Shown here piece after piece: positions 16,730 through 26,201 of a stretch of 64,000 bases of DNA (position 1 is the first letter of the stretch; every line of letters starts with the position of its first letter). A program made the position numbers and the translations under genes. The notes beneath the pieces are model-generated. The model saw nothing but the letters and a program-made list of their open reading frames with translations, was not told the origin of the DNA and made no database searches. The stretch is taken from the NCBI GenBank assembly GCA_050953725.1, contig JBMNNB010000003.1, positions 558,001 through 622,000 on the forward strand, written 5' to 3'. The DNA is from DTU053 sp012520115 (lineage in GTDB: Bacteria > Bacillota > Clostridia > Oscillospirales > Acutalibacteraceae).

Positions 16730-17902
16730 ATGAAATCACTCAGAATCACGGCAGTCATAATTGTACTCTCTCTGCTTTTCTCCTTTGCTTCATGCAAAAG
16801 GGGCGGCGCCGCTCCCGATGAAACCTCTGCTGCGGAGAGTACCGTGACGGAGAACACAACTGCGGCTCAGGAAGAACAGAAAATCAACATCGAAGACTAC
16901 ATAACCGAAATAGAAGTGCCGTACCATACGGTGACGAATCCGTGCTTATACGGCGACAAGCTGTTTTTCACCTCCACGACTTACCAATATCATCCCGATA
17001 TTGTACCCCCCAACAACCTGCTTTTAATGTACGATATAAAAACCAATAAAACCGAGGTCATTACCAAGGTCCCCGATAAGCATTTAATCCTGTTTGTCAG
17101 CGCAAATGACAGGTGGCTTGTCTGGACGGTATCCACCCCAAACAGTACGGATAAGCTGTATCTTATGGACCTTGTAAACGGCGGCACCAAGGAAATTCTC
17201 CCGGATGAGGCAGAATTCTTCTACTGGCTTCGCCCCTATCTTGTCGGCGACAGCATTTACTGGCTCGAAGCGGAGCATGGCACGGAAGCCCCGAACATCA
17301 GAAAGGTCATAAAGTACGACTGCAAAACAGGTGCCAGGGTGGAGCTTCAGAGCCTGTACGACGGAGTCAGCTCCCTTTACGCAATATCTCTTAACGACGG
17401 GCATCTTCTGTGGCAGAGTTTATTTAACGACAAGCAGTATTACTTTCTGTATGATACGGAAACGAACAAAATCACTGCCATTGAGCCGAGGGGAGCAAGA
17501 ATAGACAACGCCGTATATGCGGGCGGGCTTATCTATTCCACAGAAGCGTTCAAAGAAAATTATCAGACGAACGAATTAATCTACTGCGTAATCGACCCCG
17601 AAACAAAGGAATACCTTGTCTGGAACGAAGAATACGACCCCGAAATTGACCTTTTCCCCGAAGAAGTCTGCGGAAGCTATGTTTACATTGTCACAAGGCT
17701 CACACAGAGCATTAATAAGCTTGAGGGAGAAAAGCTCAAATCAGTTGTAAGGCTCCCCGAAAAATTAAAGGGTTGGGCAGTGCCTGCCGAAGGCAACCGC
17801 TTCGTAATCGTTCAGGACAGCTCCATAGCCATAAAAGAGAATAACGGCTTACACCCCGACACTCATAAGCTGTTTATAGCAGACCTCTCGGAGCTTGACT
17901 GA
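16730..17902 (+). CDS. Lipoprotein with beta-propeller-like repeats, paralogue of the previous gene
   Basis: This encodes 390 residues. The signal peptide ends in a lipobox (SFASC, Cys near residue 22), followed by an Ala/Glu/Thr-rich linker. The mature domain repeats the layout of its neighbour: a VPYHTVTNPCLYGDKLFF opening, a YLMDLVNGG block, an IYWLEAEHG block, then a YDCKTGARVELQSL block and YFLYDTETN. The two are clearly a tandem duplication that has since diverged strongly. The ATG follows AAAGGGG with 7 bases of spacing. A terminator lies directly downstream. Function unknown. Confidence 0.82.
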   Translation: MKSLRITAVIIVLSLLFSFASCKRGGAAPDETSAAESTVTENTTAAQEEQKINIEDYITEIEVPYHTVTNPCLYGDKLFFTSTTYQYHPDIVPPNNLLLMYDIKTNKTEVITKVPDKHLILFVSANDRWLVWTVSTPNSTDKLYLMDLVNGGTKEILPDEAEFFYWLRPYLVGDSIYWLEAEHGTEAPNIRKVIKYDCKTGARVELQSLYDGVSSLYAISLNDGHLLWQSLFNDKQYYFLYDTETNKITAIEPRGARIDNAVYAGGLIYSTEAFKENYQTNELIYCVIDPETKEYLVWNEEYDPEIDLFPEEVCGSYVYIVTRLTQSINKLEGEKLKSVVRLPEKLKGWAVPAEGNRFVIVQDSSIAIKENNGLHPDTHKLFIADLSELD

Positions 17903-17919
17903 AATCAACAAATAACAAA

Positions 17920-17954
17920 CCCTGCAAGTCTGCTTGCAGGGTTTTCTGTTTCTT
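17920..17954 (+). terminator. Intrinsic terminator
   Basis: CCCTGCAAG pairs with CTTGCAGGG around TCTG, followed by TTTTCTGTTTCTT. It sits between convergent genes. Confidence 0.85.
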
Positions 17955-17968
17955 ACCGTTTCTTTATC

Positions 17969-18535
17969 TTAGTTTTCAGCCTTCGGCTTTCTGAAAAGTA
18001 TCTTGTTAAAGGGGAAGTAGGCGAAGAACTGAACGCAGGAGCAGGTCATCGCCGAGATATTGGCAGACAACTGTCCGTCAACTCCCAAGGCGAGCAGCTT
18101 GCCCTGCAACGTCGGCGACAGCCAGGCGGAAAAGCAGACAAGAAAAATCGTAAAGGCTATGTATATTGGCAATGTTACGGCGATGTTTGCCGAGGAATTA
18201 AAGGTCTTTTCCCTGTTTACGAAAAAGGCCACAATCTGCGCCAAGATGTTCGACACATTAAAGGCTATAAAATAGCCCAGACCGTTTGACTCTACCGGAC
18301 TGTTAAAGACAAACCATGAAAAGGGCGTATCAAACAGCGCCTTAATCTGCGGCAGCAGGTAGAGAAGGTTCAAGGTTCCGAACTGCACTATAAATGCAAG
18401 CAGGCTAACAAAAATAAATTTTACAAACTGCCACAGAGTAGTGATTCCCTTGCCCTTCTCTGCGGCGGCTTTGTCTATGCTTTTAAGCCCTCCGACCTTT
18501 TTTTCTTCCCTTTTGTCGATGCTTTTGAGTCCCAT
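17969..18535 (-). CDS. GtrA-like membrane protein
   Basis: This encodes 188 residues with four predicted membrane helices and the GtrA-family pattern: a basic start to helix 1 (WQFVKFIFVSLLAFIVQFG), then NREKTF after helix 2. GtrA proteins are linked to flipping or transferring polyprenyl-linked sugars for cell-surface glycans. The N-terminal cytoplasmic tail contains the heptapeptide GLKSIDK twice, a small internal duplication. It is divergent from the alpha-mannosidase, with both promoters packed in 123 bases. Confidence 0.85.
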   Translation of the reverse strand: MGLKSIDKREEKKVGGLKSIDKAAAEKGKGITTLWQFVKFIFVSLLAFIVQFGTLNLLYLLPQIKALFDTPFSWFVFNSPVESNGLGYFIAFNVSNILAQIVAFFVNREKTFNSSANIAVTLPIYIAFTIFLVCFSAWLSPTLQGKLLALGVDGQLSANISAMTCSCVQFFAYFPFNKILFRKPKAEN

Positions 18536-18561
18536 ACCGCACCTCGTTTTCGTTTTTTTTC

Positions 18562-18590
18562 ATTATACCAATTTCTTCCCCCATTCTCAA
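18562..18590 (-). promoter_or_regulatory. Predicted sigma-A promoter of the gtrA-like gene
   Basis: On the minus strand TTGAGA (18585-18590), a 17-base spacer and TATAAT (18562-18567), with the TG of an extended -10. Confidence 0.7.
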
Positions 18591-18600
18591 GGCAAAATGT

Positions 18601-18629
18601 TTGATTTTGCCGGAGTGTTCCATTATAAT
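18601..18629 (+). promoter_or_regulatory. Predicted sigma-A promoter of the GH38 gene
   Basis: TTGATT (18601-18606), 17-base spacer, TATAAT (18624-18629), about 30 bases upstream of the start codon and back to back with the gtrA promoter. Confidence 0.7.
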
Positions 18630-18658
18630 AAAAAGGAAAATTATCTCGGAGGTGCAGC

Positions 18659-21600
18659 ATGAAACAGGCAAACCACATAAAGCCACGAATATACACGGTG
18701 GCAACCGCCCATCTTGATACCTCTTGGAACTGGACCCTTGAAACGACCATTAATGAGTACATCCCGAAAACCATGCATGATAATTTCAGACTCTTTGAAA
18801 AGTACCCGGACTATAAATTCAGCTTTGAAGGCAGCTACCGCTACGAGCTGATGGAGGAGTACTATCCGAAGGATTTTGAGAAGGTCAAGGAGTATGTAAA
18901 GCAGAACCGCTGGCACGTGACAGGCTCTGCTTATGAAAACGGCGATGTGAACATCCCCTCGCCTGAGGCACTGTTCAGGAACATACTTTTCGGCAACAGG
19001 TATTTCGAAAAAACCTTCGGCAAGAAAAGCTGTGATATCTACCTGCCGGACTGCTTCGGCTTCGGCTATGCCCTGCCCTCTATTGCAAGACATGCGGGCT
19101 TAATGGGCTTTACCACGCAGAAGCTGGTCTGGAGCAGTGCATACGGCATACCCTTTGACCTGGGCAAGTGGTACGGCGTCGACGGCAACTATATCTATGC
19201 CTCCCTTGACGCAATGGGATACACCGCTGCCTTTAAGACCGTCAGATACAACTACAAGGCGCTGATTAAGCTGAAAGAGAACCTTCGCAAATATAACCTG
19301 CCCTTCACATACATCTTCCACGGCGTGGGCGACAGAGGCGGCGCACCGCTGGAGTTTTCCGTCAAGGCGGTTTGCAGGGAATCAGCTAAGAACGATAAAT
19401 CGAAAATCGATGTCCTGTCCGCTCCCGCAGACCAGGCTTTCCGTGACATGGACGAGCTTCTGTCAGACAGCCAAAAAGAAAGCCTGCCCGTCTGGAACAA
19501 CGAGCTTGTGTCCACCGACCACGGCGTAGGCTCCTATACCTCTCGTGCCATAGGCAAACGCTGGAACAGACGAGGCGAGCAGCTTGCGGATGCGGCGGAG
19601 CGTTATTCCTCGGCTGCAACAAGCCTGTTCGGCAGACAGTACCCGTCAGTAAAGCTCGAAAGAGGCTGGAAAAGGCTTATAGCCCATCAGTTCCACGACG
19701 ATATTACGGGTACTTCACTAAATGAGTGCTATAAAAGAAACTGGAACGACTATGTCCTGTCCTTAAACGAGCTTTCAAATGAGTATGAGAGCGCAGTATC
19801 CTCTCTTGCTTCTCAGCTTGATACCTCCTTCTGCAAGGGCACGGCGGTGATTGTTGCGAACCCCAATCAGTGCGAGGGCGAAAGACCCTTCTGCGTAAAC
19901 CTGACTATGCCCCTGCCCGAAAACGTTAAGCATATCCGTGTGTTCGACAGTAAGGGCAATGAGGCTCCCGCTCAGATAAACAAGAGAGAAAACGGGACTG
20001 CCGACATTTCCTTTGTGGCCTCTCTCCCCTCAGTCGGCTTAAAGGCCTATGACATCCGCCCCTCCGATACACCCTGCGAAATAAAGTCCGACCTTTTTGT
20101 CAGCGAGGAGAGGCTCGAAAACGAGAAGTACGTTGTAAGGCTCAACGAGGCCGGCGATGTTGCGTCAATCTTTGACAAGCAGGCGGGCGCAGAGCTTTTG
20201 AAAGCCCCCATCAGAATGGCGGAGTTCGACTACACGGGCAGCATTTCATGGCCCGCATGGGAGATGAATTACAAGGAAGCGATGCAGCCGCCCCGTGAAT
20301 TTGCGGCGCACCCGAAGTTTGAGATTATAGAGAACGGCTGTGCGAGGGTCGCTTTGAAAATCAATAGAAAGACCACCAAGAGCTATTACACGCAGATTAT
20401 TTCGCTTTTTAAAGGCTCCGACAGAGTGGAGTTTTATAACGAGGTAGACTGGCGCTGCACTCAGAGCATGCTTAAAGTCGTATTCCCCCTCACTGCCGAA
20501 AATGAGAAAGCCCGCTTTGATTTGGGACTCGGCAGCATTGAAAGGGGCGTTTCAAGGCCGAAGCTCTACGAATTCCCCGCTCAGATGTGGGCGCATCAGG
20601 AGGCAAAGAGCGGCAGGTACGGCACGGCTGTTTTCAGCGACTCGAGGACCGGCTGGGATAAGCCCGACAACAAGACACTTCGCCTGACGGTGGTACACAC
20701 CCCGAAGGGCAGGTACAGGGAGGAGAGCGCACAGCACCTTATGGACCTGGGGCTTAACCGCTTCGGCTTTGCGGTGTTCTCCCACGAGGGCAGTTTTGAG
20801 AACGGCGTGCAGCAGAGCGCAGCCGAGTTCAACCAGCCAGCCGCCGCATTTATAACTAAGGCGCACAAGGGCGTTCTCGGCGGCAGCTTCTCCTTCGCCT
20901 CTGTTTCCGACAACAGCGTTGCAATCAGAGCCATTAAAAAGGCGGAGGACGGCGATGAAATCGTTGTAAGGCTCAACGAAACCGCAGGCTATGCCAAGAA
21001 GAATATTAGCCTGAGCCTCGCCGGAGGCATAGCTTGTGCAAGGGAAATTAACGGCTCGGAGGAGCATATCGGCACAGCTTCAGTCAAAGACGGCAGGCTC
21101 ATCTTCGACATGGGCAGGTTTGAAGTCAAGACCTTTGCTGTAAAGCTTAACAGCCTCGGCGAGGAGAAAAAGCCTGAAATTCAGCATGTCAAGCTCCCGC
21201 TTAATATAAAGATAACTTCAAGCAACACTGAAAGGCTCAGAGGTCCCTTAAAGGGCGGCAGTTTCCTGCCCAAGGAGATTTACCCGAAGGAGATTAGCTG
21301 CAAGGGACTGAGCTTCCCCATTGACCCCTCCGGCTTTGCCCTTATCTGCGACTGGGAGACCATAAGCCTGCCGGAAGGCACTGAAAAGCTCTGTATCATC
21401 GCCGCCGCAAAAGACGGGGATACAGAGTGCGAATTCAGCTTCGGCAAGAAGGTGCAGAAAGTTAAAATCGCCGATATGTTCGAGCGTGTGGGCGCATGGG
21501 ACCTTTTCGCAGTGGTCGAAACGGCGCACATCAAGCGTGACACCCTCGCATGGAACTTTACACACACCCACTCACTTACAGGCGACGAGGCAGCCCGCTA

Positions 21601-21901
21601 TGCCTACTTCTTCCTTTATGAAATCGATGTGCCGAAGCACACAAGGACCGTAAAGCTGCCTAAGGGCAAGCAGATTTTCATGCTCTCCGCCCTCGCAGTT
21701 AAGGGCGAAATCCCTTGCAAGGCGGCTCACGACCTTTATGACAGGGTAGAAAGGCGTCCCTCCTTCGGCTTCTCACTCTCTAAAGAGGAGCTGGACAGAA
21801 AAAAGCCCACCTTGTCTGAGAAGAAAAAGGCGTACTATAAATTCCTCTCAAACTACGCAAAACAGCGCATCGACAGGGCAATCGGGGCAAAAAAACGCTG
21901 A
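18659..21901 (+). CDS. Alpha-mannosidase, glycoside hydrolase family 38
   Basis: This encodes 1080 residues, within the GH38 range. The Zn-binding motif AHLDTSWNW is at about 17-25. The catalytic nucleophile region LPDCFGFGYALPS is at about 127-139. A middle-domain IAHQFHDDITGTS segment (about 340-352) is typical of the family. The rest is the beta-rich C-terminal half. GH38 enzymes cleave alpha-mannosides with retention. There is no signal peptide, so it acts in the cytoplasm, probably on imported oligosaccharides. The ATG follows GGAGGTG. The neighbours (lipoproteins, GtrA-like protein) suggest a surface-glycan or glycan-use locus, but no sugar transporter is visible. Confidence 0.93.
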   Translation: MKQANHIKPRIYTVATAHLDTSWNWTLETTINEYIPKTMHDNFRLFEKYPDYKFSFEGSYRYELMEEYYPKDFEKVKEYVKQNRWHVTGSAYENGDVNIPSPEALFRNILFGNRYFEKTFGKKSCDIYLPDCFGFGYALPSIARHAGLMGFTTQKLVWSSAYGIPFDLGKWYGVDGNYIYASLDAMGYTAAFKTVRYNYKALIKLKENLRKYNLPFTYIFHGVGDRGGAPLEFSVKAVCRESAKNDKSKIDVLSAPADQAFRDMDELLSDSQKESLPVWNNELVSTDHGVGSYTSRAIGKRWNRRGEQLADAAERYSSAATSLFGRQYPSVKLERGWKRLIAHQFHDDITGTSLNECYKRNWNDYVLSLNELSNEYESAVSSLASQLDTSFCKGTAVIVANPNQCEGERPFCVNLTMPLPENVKHIRVFDSKGNEAPAQINKRENGTADISFVASLPSVGLKAYDIRPSDTPCEIKSDLFVSEERLENEKYVVRLNEAGDVASIFDKQAGAELLKAPIRMAEFDYTGSISWPAWEMNYKEAMQPPREFAAHPKFEIIENGCARVALKINRKTTKSYYTQIISLFKGSDRVEFYNEVDWRCTQSMLKVVFPLTAENEKARFDLGLGSIERGVSRPKLYEFPAQMWAHQEAKSGRYGTAVFSDSRTGWDKPDNKTLRLTVVHTPKGRYREESAQHLMDLGLNRFGFAVFSHEGSFENGVQQSAAEFNQPAAAFITKAHKGVLGGSFSFASVSDNSVAIRAIKKAEDGDEIVVRLNETAGYAKKNISLSLAGGIACAREINGSEEHIGTASVKDGRLIFDMGRFEVKTFAVKLNSLGEEKKPEIQHVKLPLNIKITSSNTERLRGPLKGGSFLPKEIYPKEISCKGLSFPIDPSGFALICDWETISLPEGTEKLCIIAAAKDGDTECEFSFGKKVQKVKIADMFERVGAWDLFAVVETAHIKRDTLAWNFTHTHSLTGDEAARYAYFFLYEIDVPKHTRTVKLPKGKQIFMLSALAVKGEIPCKAAHDLYDRVERRPSFGFSLSKEELDRKKPTLSEKKKAYYKFLSNYAKQRIDRAIGAKKR

Positions 21902-21923
21902 CTCATAAAAAGGAGAACCCAAA

Positions 21924-23081
21924 ATGAAGCATCTGAGAAGAATTACGGCCTTTGTCCTGCTGTTATGTCTGTTGCCCCTCTCGGCCTGCAAAGGGGACAG
22001 GGCAGGTAATTCCGATACGAAAATCGAAATGGATGTTCAGGAATATGAGAGCGGCAACATAGCAGAAATCCCGAAAATCACATACGACACCACCCGCAAG
22101 AGCCTGAAGAAGACCGGTGGCAAGAACCCGCAGATAGATTTTATCAACTCCGACATAAAAAACAGCTTTAAGGCGAACTACGAGCGCTTTATTAAGGACA
22201 GCCGCAAGGGCTATGTGGACATAAGAACCTATCCCTTCAGCGACGACAGGTATATTCAGCTTGTCATCAGCTACAACGAGTACCCTGTCTACGGCACCGA
22301 CGGCGTTATGCGCTCATACTGCTTTGACAAGGCGGCAAATAAGCTCATCACCGCCGAGGAGAGATTAAGGCAGGACGGCATAACCTTAGACGAGCTGAAG
22401 AAAAAGGCCGAAGCTGCCTTTACCCCCGAATTCGAAGGCGACAAGGCGGACGACGTGGGGCTTTCGGGCTTTGTGATTCTTGACGGCAAGACGATTTATC
22501 TGTTAAACCTGATGATAAAGAACGACAACGCCGTGACCCGAATCGTCTTTTACAGCTATGACTTGAAACAAGGCACGCTGAAGCGTCTCAATCGGGACAG
22601 GCTCTTTGACAGGGAGCTGCTTTTGCACCTTGACCCGCCCCTTTGCTATGACAGGGAGCAGACTCAGGAGGGCAGGACACATACGGCAGAACTTAAGCTC
22701 ACCGCAGAGAACCTGAAGCAAAACGCCGACGGGTCTTTCAGCCTTGAGAGCAAGACCGTTTTCACCGTGAGCAAGTCGGAGCCGGTGCCGCCCTTTATTC
22801 AGGAGATTATCGGGCTTGTGGAGAAAGCCGAGAGCGGCGGAATATACAACATGACAAGCGAATACAGCTTCAGCTTAACCGAAAAGCTCGAATACCCGGT
22901 CTGGCTTATTAAGTACGACACCGCTCCCGACGGCAAGGGCAAAAAGTGCATGGACATAGTCCTCCAGACGGACTCGAACGCCTTCAGGATACACAGCGTT
23001 ACAGACGTCAGGGACTTTTCGAAAATGAGCGAAAAGATTACCGCAGTATTCGAAAGCGCAAAATTAGAGTCCGCAGGCTAA
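21924..23081 (+). CDS. Lipoprotein of unknown function (DUF3298/RsiV-like layout)
   Basis: This encodes 385 residues. The signal peptide ends in lipobox LSAC (Cys near 22). The mature protein includes a DUF3298-like arrangement: a first half with DDRYIQLVISYNEYPVYG, then a TPEFEG region with GLSGFVILDGKTIYLL, a layout seen in extracellular anti-sigma or peptidoglycan-binding proteins such as RsiV. The C-terminal third is unrecognised. The start is 22 bases after the GH38 stop with AAAGGAGA, so it is co-transcribed with it. Assignment to DUF3298 is tentative. Confidence 0.75.
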   Translation: MKHLRRITAFVLLLCLLPLSACKGDRAGNSDTKIEMDVQEYESGNIAEIPKITYDTTRKSLKKTGGKNPQIDFINSDIKNSFKANYERFIKDSRKGYVDIRTYPFSDDRYIQLVISYNEYPVYGTDGVMRSYCFDKAANKLITAEERLRQDGITLDELKKKAEAAFTPEFEGDKADDVGLSGFVILDGKTIYLLNLMIKNDNAVTRIVFYSYDLKQGTLKRLNRDRLFDRELLLHLDPPLCYDREQTQEGRTHTAELKLTAENLKQNADGSFSLESKTVFTVSKSEPVPPFIQEIIGLVEKAESGGIYNMTSEYSFSLTEKLEYPVWLIKYDTAPDGKGKKCMDIVLQTDSNAFRIHSVTDVRDFSKMSEKITAVFESAKLESAG

Positions 23082-23131
23082 TCGAAAAATGCCGACTAAA
23101 TCAAACCCGTTTGCAAATTCAAACGCAAATG

Positions 23132-23182
23132 AAAACAGACGCTTATTTGCATTTCGGCAATTACGGCGTCTGTTTTTTCTTT
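23132..23182 (+). terminator. Intrinsic terminator of the GH38-lipoprotein operon
   Basis: AAAACAGACGC (23132-23142) pairs with GCGTCTGTTTT (23166-23176), followed by more T residues. The loop is 23 bases. Confidence 0.75.
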
Positions 23183-23300
23183 TTGTTGCATTTTAACTAT
23201 AATAATTATCAAAAGCTTCCCAGTGTGCAATATTATACATAATGCATGGCAGAATGAATATATTTTTATAAATTTTTCTGAAGAAAATTGTTGAAATAGT

Positions 23301-23329
23301 AGACAATTTGCGATATAGCTGGTATACTG
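23301..23329 (+). promoter_or_regulatory. Predicted sigma-A promoter of the zinc-ribbon gene
   Basis: TAGACA (23301-23306), 17-base spacer, TATACT (23324-23329) with an extended -10 TG. The 328-base gap from 23082 otherwise holds a terminator and AT-rich sequence; I see no gene in it. Confidence 0.6.
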
Positions 23330-23409
23330 TCCTTAAAATGGAAGCAGGCTCGGCATAAACGGCAAAAACCTTTATTGACGGGCATGAGTAAAAAATAATC
23401 GGTGATTTT

Positions 23410-24291
23410 ATGATTATTTGCAAGCGCTGCGGGGCTGAGATTTCAGGCGATGCCGTACTTTGCCCCAACTGCAACTGCCGCACAGGCATCTACAATGCGG
23501 AAATAAAGCAAGAGGACAGCACCCTGGTAATGATTATCAGGGCTTTGATTATTGTCAGCCTGTTCTTTTCCGTTATCCTCATTCTGCCCATGGCGTGGGT
23601 CATCCCTCTTAAACGGAAGATTTTCGCAAAGCTCGACCACGGGGATGCAATCAGCACCGGGCTGAAGCTTTTGACTTTCTTTTTTGTAAACCCCATTGCA
23701 GGCATTCTTATGTTTTTCCTTAAGGATGAAGGGTCGGCGGCCTATGTGCCCAGAGACTTTTCCGATAATAAAACTATTCAGAGGGGTGTAAACATGAAAT
23801 TTTGTCCATCATGCGGCACAGGACTTGCAAATGAAGCTGTCGTATGCCCGAACTGCGGCAGTGTGGTCACGGCACAGGGAGTCAATCCGCCGGCTTTCAA
23901 GCTGAAGACAAACAGAAGCCTTATTAAGCTGATTCTGCTCACAATCATCACCTTCGGTATTTACCCGATTATCGTCATGTCCGGCATAAGCACTGACATC
24001 AATATCATCGCCTCAAAATACGACGGCAAAAAGACCATGCACTATTGCTTACTTATTTTTGTCTTCTCATGGCTTACCTTCGGCATAGCGCCGCTTATCT
24101 GGTCTCACAGGATTTCCGAGCGCATAGGAGTAGAGCTGCTGCGCAGAAACATTCCCTACAAATTCAGCGCATCTGACTTCTGGCTCTGGAATGTATTAGG
24201 CGCAATCATAGTGGTTGGCCCGTTCATCTATATGCACAAGCTGCTTAAGAGCATGAACCTGCTCTGCGAGGACTATAACATAAGAGGCTGA
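23410..24291 (+). CDS. Membrane protein with two zinc ribbons and a DUF4234-like domain
   Basis: This encodes 293 residues. Zinc ribbon 1 is at about 4-19 (CKRC and CPNC), followed by two to three membrane helices (about 38-105). Zinc ribbon 2 is at about 131-150 (CPSC and CPNC), then a four-helix DUF4234-like part (ITFGIYPII, then DINIIASKYDGK). The protein looks like two zinc-ribbon membrane proteins joined head to tail. An internal ATG at 23794, exactly at ribbon 2, is preceded by a good AGAGGGG ribosome site, so a shorter 165-residue product may also be made. Function unknown. Confidence 0.8.
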   Translation: MIICKRCGAEISGDAVLCPNCNCRTGIYNAEIKQEDSTLVMIIRALIIVSLFFSVILILPMAWVIPLKRKIFAKLDHGDAISTGLKLLTFFFVNPIAGILMFFLKDEGSAAYVPRDFSDNKTIQRGVNMKFCPSCGTGLANEAVVCPNCGSVVTAQGVNPPAFKLKTNRSLIKLILLTIITFGIYPIIVMSGISTDINIIASKYDGKKTMHYCLLIFVFSWLTFGIAPLIWSHRISERIGVELLRRNIPYKFSASDFWLWNVLGAIIVVGPFIYMHKLLKSMNLLCEDYNIRG

Positions 24292-24301
24292 TTCACAACA
24301 T

Positions 24302-24337
24302 AAAAAGCGCCGGGGAGTTAACTCTCCGGTGCTTTTT
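24302..24337 (+). terminator. Intrinsic terminator
   Basis: AAAAAGCGCCGGGGAG and CTCTCCGGTGCTTTTT pair (two G-U pairs) around TTAA. Confidence 0.85.
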
Positions 24338-24489
24338 CCGGGTATACTGATGCTGCAGTTTATAAAAATGTGACTAATTTTCAGTGTCCGATTAATGAGG
24401 TATTTCAAGCAGAGGACACCGTTATGCCTTAAAACCCTGACCTGCCTTTCTCTCCGGCGGGTCTACTTTAAGTGCTTCGAGGTGTTTGG

Positions 24490-24518
24490 TTGATTTAGCT
24501 TTTGAGAAAGTCTATAAT
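24490..24518 (+). promoter_or_regulatory. Predicted sigma-A promoter
   Basis: TTGATT (24490-24495), 17-base spacer, TATAAT (24513-24518), 38 bases upstream of the membrane protein gene. Confidence 0.65.
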
Positions 24519-24555
24519 AGGTATCAGTCAATAATGCGATGCGGGAGATGCGGAG

Positions 24556-26094
24556 ATGAAACAAAAAAGAACTGATTCTAATGGGCAGCGTATTTCGCCG
24601 CCGGTTTCGGAAATGCTTGGGGCAAGCCGGATTCTGTTCATCATCATAACGGCAGCGCTTGTTGTCACTGTGTTTTCAAAGACTTCTTTCTTATACATTT
24701 TTGACGACGGACCCGATATTACCTGCATGTTTGAAGTGGGCAGGCGGGTTATCGGCGGGGATGTGCTGTATCGGGACGTCGTAGAACAAAAGGGCTTATA
24801 TCTGATTCTGTTCTATGGTCTGGCTTCGCTTATCTCAGAAGCCTCCTATACGGGGGTCTATCTCTTTGAGATAATCTTAGCGGGGCTGTCTTTGTGGCTG
24901 GTAAAAAAGTGCCTTGATATCTATGGCATCGAGTGGAAAAGACAGGCTCCCCTGCTTATTATGGCGGCCGTCCAGTTCTTTGGCTGCACATATACCAACC
25001 ACGGCGGGGATGTGGCGGAGATTCTGCTTTTGCCCGTATTTTTGTATGTGTACTACTGCGGTTTGAGAAAGATAAAGCAGGGCATTTCGCCGAACTATTT
25101 TTTAATAGGCTTACTCGCCGGCCTTGTTTTCTGGGTAAAATATAATCTTGTTGTTGTGTTTGCGGTCTGGTGGATTTTTGAGGCGGTTTCGGCATTCAGG
25201 GGCAAATCCGTCCGGGCACTAATCCTGAATACCTGCAAAATTGCCGCCGGTGTGATTCTCTCCGGTCTGCCCGTACTCATATATTTCGTTTACCATGGCG
25301 CACTTTACGATATGTTCAACGTGTATTTTGTGCTGAACATCACAGGCTATCCGTCGAGAAGCCTGTCGGAAAAACTGCTGTTGTTCATAACATCATTTCT
25401 GTCGGGATTTACGCCCTTTGTGGTGATTGCAGGGACATATTATTCAGTGAAAGGTGAACGGGGAAAGCCGAAAAGCACATTTGCGTACAATCTGCTTTAT
25501 ATGTCCATATTCACAGCCTATCTCTTCCTCTCGGGTACAAAAATCACATACTATTATGCGTTGTATCTTGCGCTCATAGTGCCTCAACTGATGTTTTTTT
25601 CAACATTGATTGACTCTCTGAAATCCGAAAAGGTGAAGCGCCGTGCGGGTCTTGCGTTTGCGGTCGGTTGTATAACGTTCACGGCGATTCTCAGCAACAC
25701 CTTCCCGTACCTGTTAACGCAGAATGCACAGCCCGGCTCCAAATGGGCTGAGTGGAACACACGGATTGCCTATGACGAAATGCTGGAATATATACAGACC
25801 AACAGGCAGGAAGAGGGGCTGAGCGTATTATGCCTTGGCATCGATTGCTGCCCGTTCTACAGGTATGCGGACTGCTTTCCCGATACGAAATATCCGATTT
25901 ACTTAAATGCCAGAGGCAAGGAGATGGCCAGTTATTATCGGGACAGCATCAATAACCGTGATTATGAATTTATGCTTGTTCCCGACACTGAGTTTATCCC
26001 TAAGGGGTATGAAGCAGTGCTGACTGAAAACATTGTATGGCAGCGGCATTCACGTAAGTTTGTCTTGTACCAGAGAAGCGGTACAATATCATAA
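24556..26094 (+). CDS. Polytopic membrane protein, GT-C glycosyltransferase-like
   Basis: This encodes 512 residues with about 11-12 membrane helices and a soluble C-terminal part. The first loop has DDGPDITCMFEVGRRVIGG followed by a VLYRDVVEQKGLY stretch; acidic pairs in this place plus the pattern of helices resemble GT-C (family 39-like) glycosyltransferases that use lipid-linked sugars. No closer family is recognised. The ATG follows GGAGATGCGGAG. It stands alone with its own promoter and a terminator. Confidence 0.65.
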   Translation: MKQKRTDSNGQRISPPVSEMLGASRILFIIITAALVVTVFSKTSFLYIFDDGPDITCMFEVGRRVIGGDVLYRDVVEQKGLYLILFYGLASLISEASYTGVYLFEIILAGLSLWLVKKCLDIYGIEWKRQAPLLIMAAVQFFGCTYTNHGGDVAEILLLPVFLYVYYCGLRKIKQGISPNYFLIGLLAGLVFWVKYNLVVVFAVWWIFEAVSAFRGKSVRALILNTCKIAAGVILSGLPVLIYFVYHGALYDMFNVYFVLNITGYPSRSLSEKLLLFITSFLSGFTPFVVIAGTYYSVKGERGKPKSTFAYNLLYMSIFTAYLFLSGTKITYYYALYLALIVPQLMFFSTLIDSLKSEKVKRRAGLAFAVGCITFTAILSNTFPYLLTQNAQPGSKWAEWNTRIAYDEMLEYIQTNRQEEGLSVLCLGIDCCPFYRYADCFPDTKYPIYLNARGKEMASYYRDSINNRDYEFMLVPDTEFIPKGYEAVLTENIVWQRHSRKFVLYQRSGTIS

Positions 26095-26129
26095 TAGCGG
26101 GATATGTTTTTTCTTTCATTCATATAAAT

Positions 26130-26184
26130 TTACCCCCGGAGATGACAGCTTATAATAACTGTCCTTTCCGGGGGTAATTATTTA
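26130..26184. terminator. Hairpin shared by convergent genes
   Basis: TTACCCCCGGA (26130-26140) pairs with TCCGGGGGTAA (26167-26177), with an inner GACAG/CTGTC stem. The T tract is weak on both strands. Confidence 0.6.
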
Positions 26185-26201
26185 TCCTTCGTGCAAACTG
26201 T

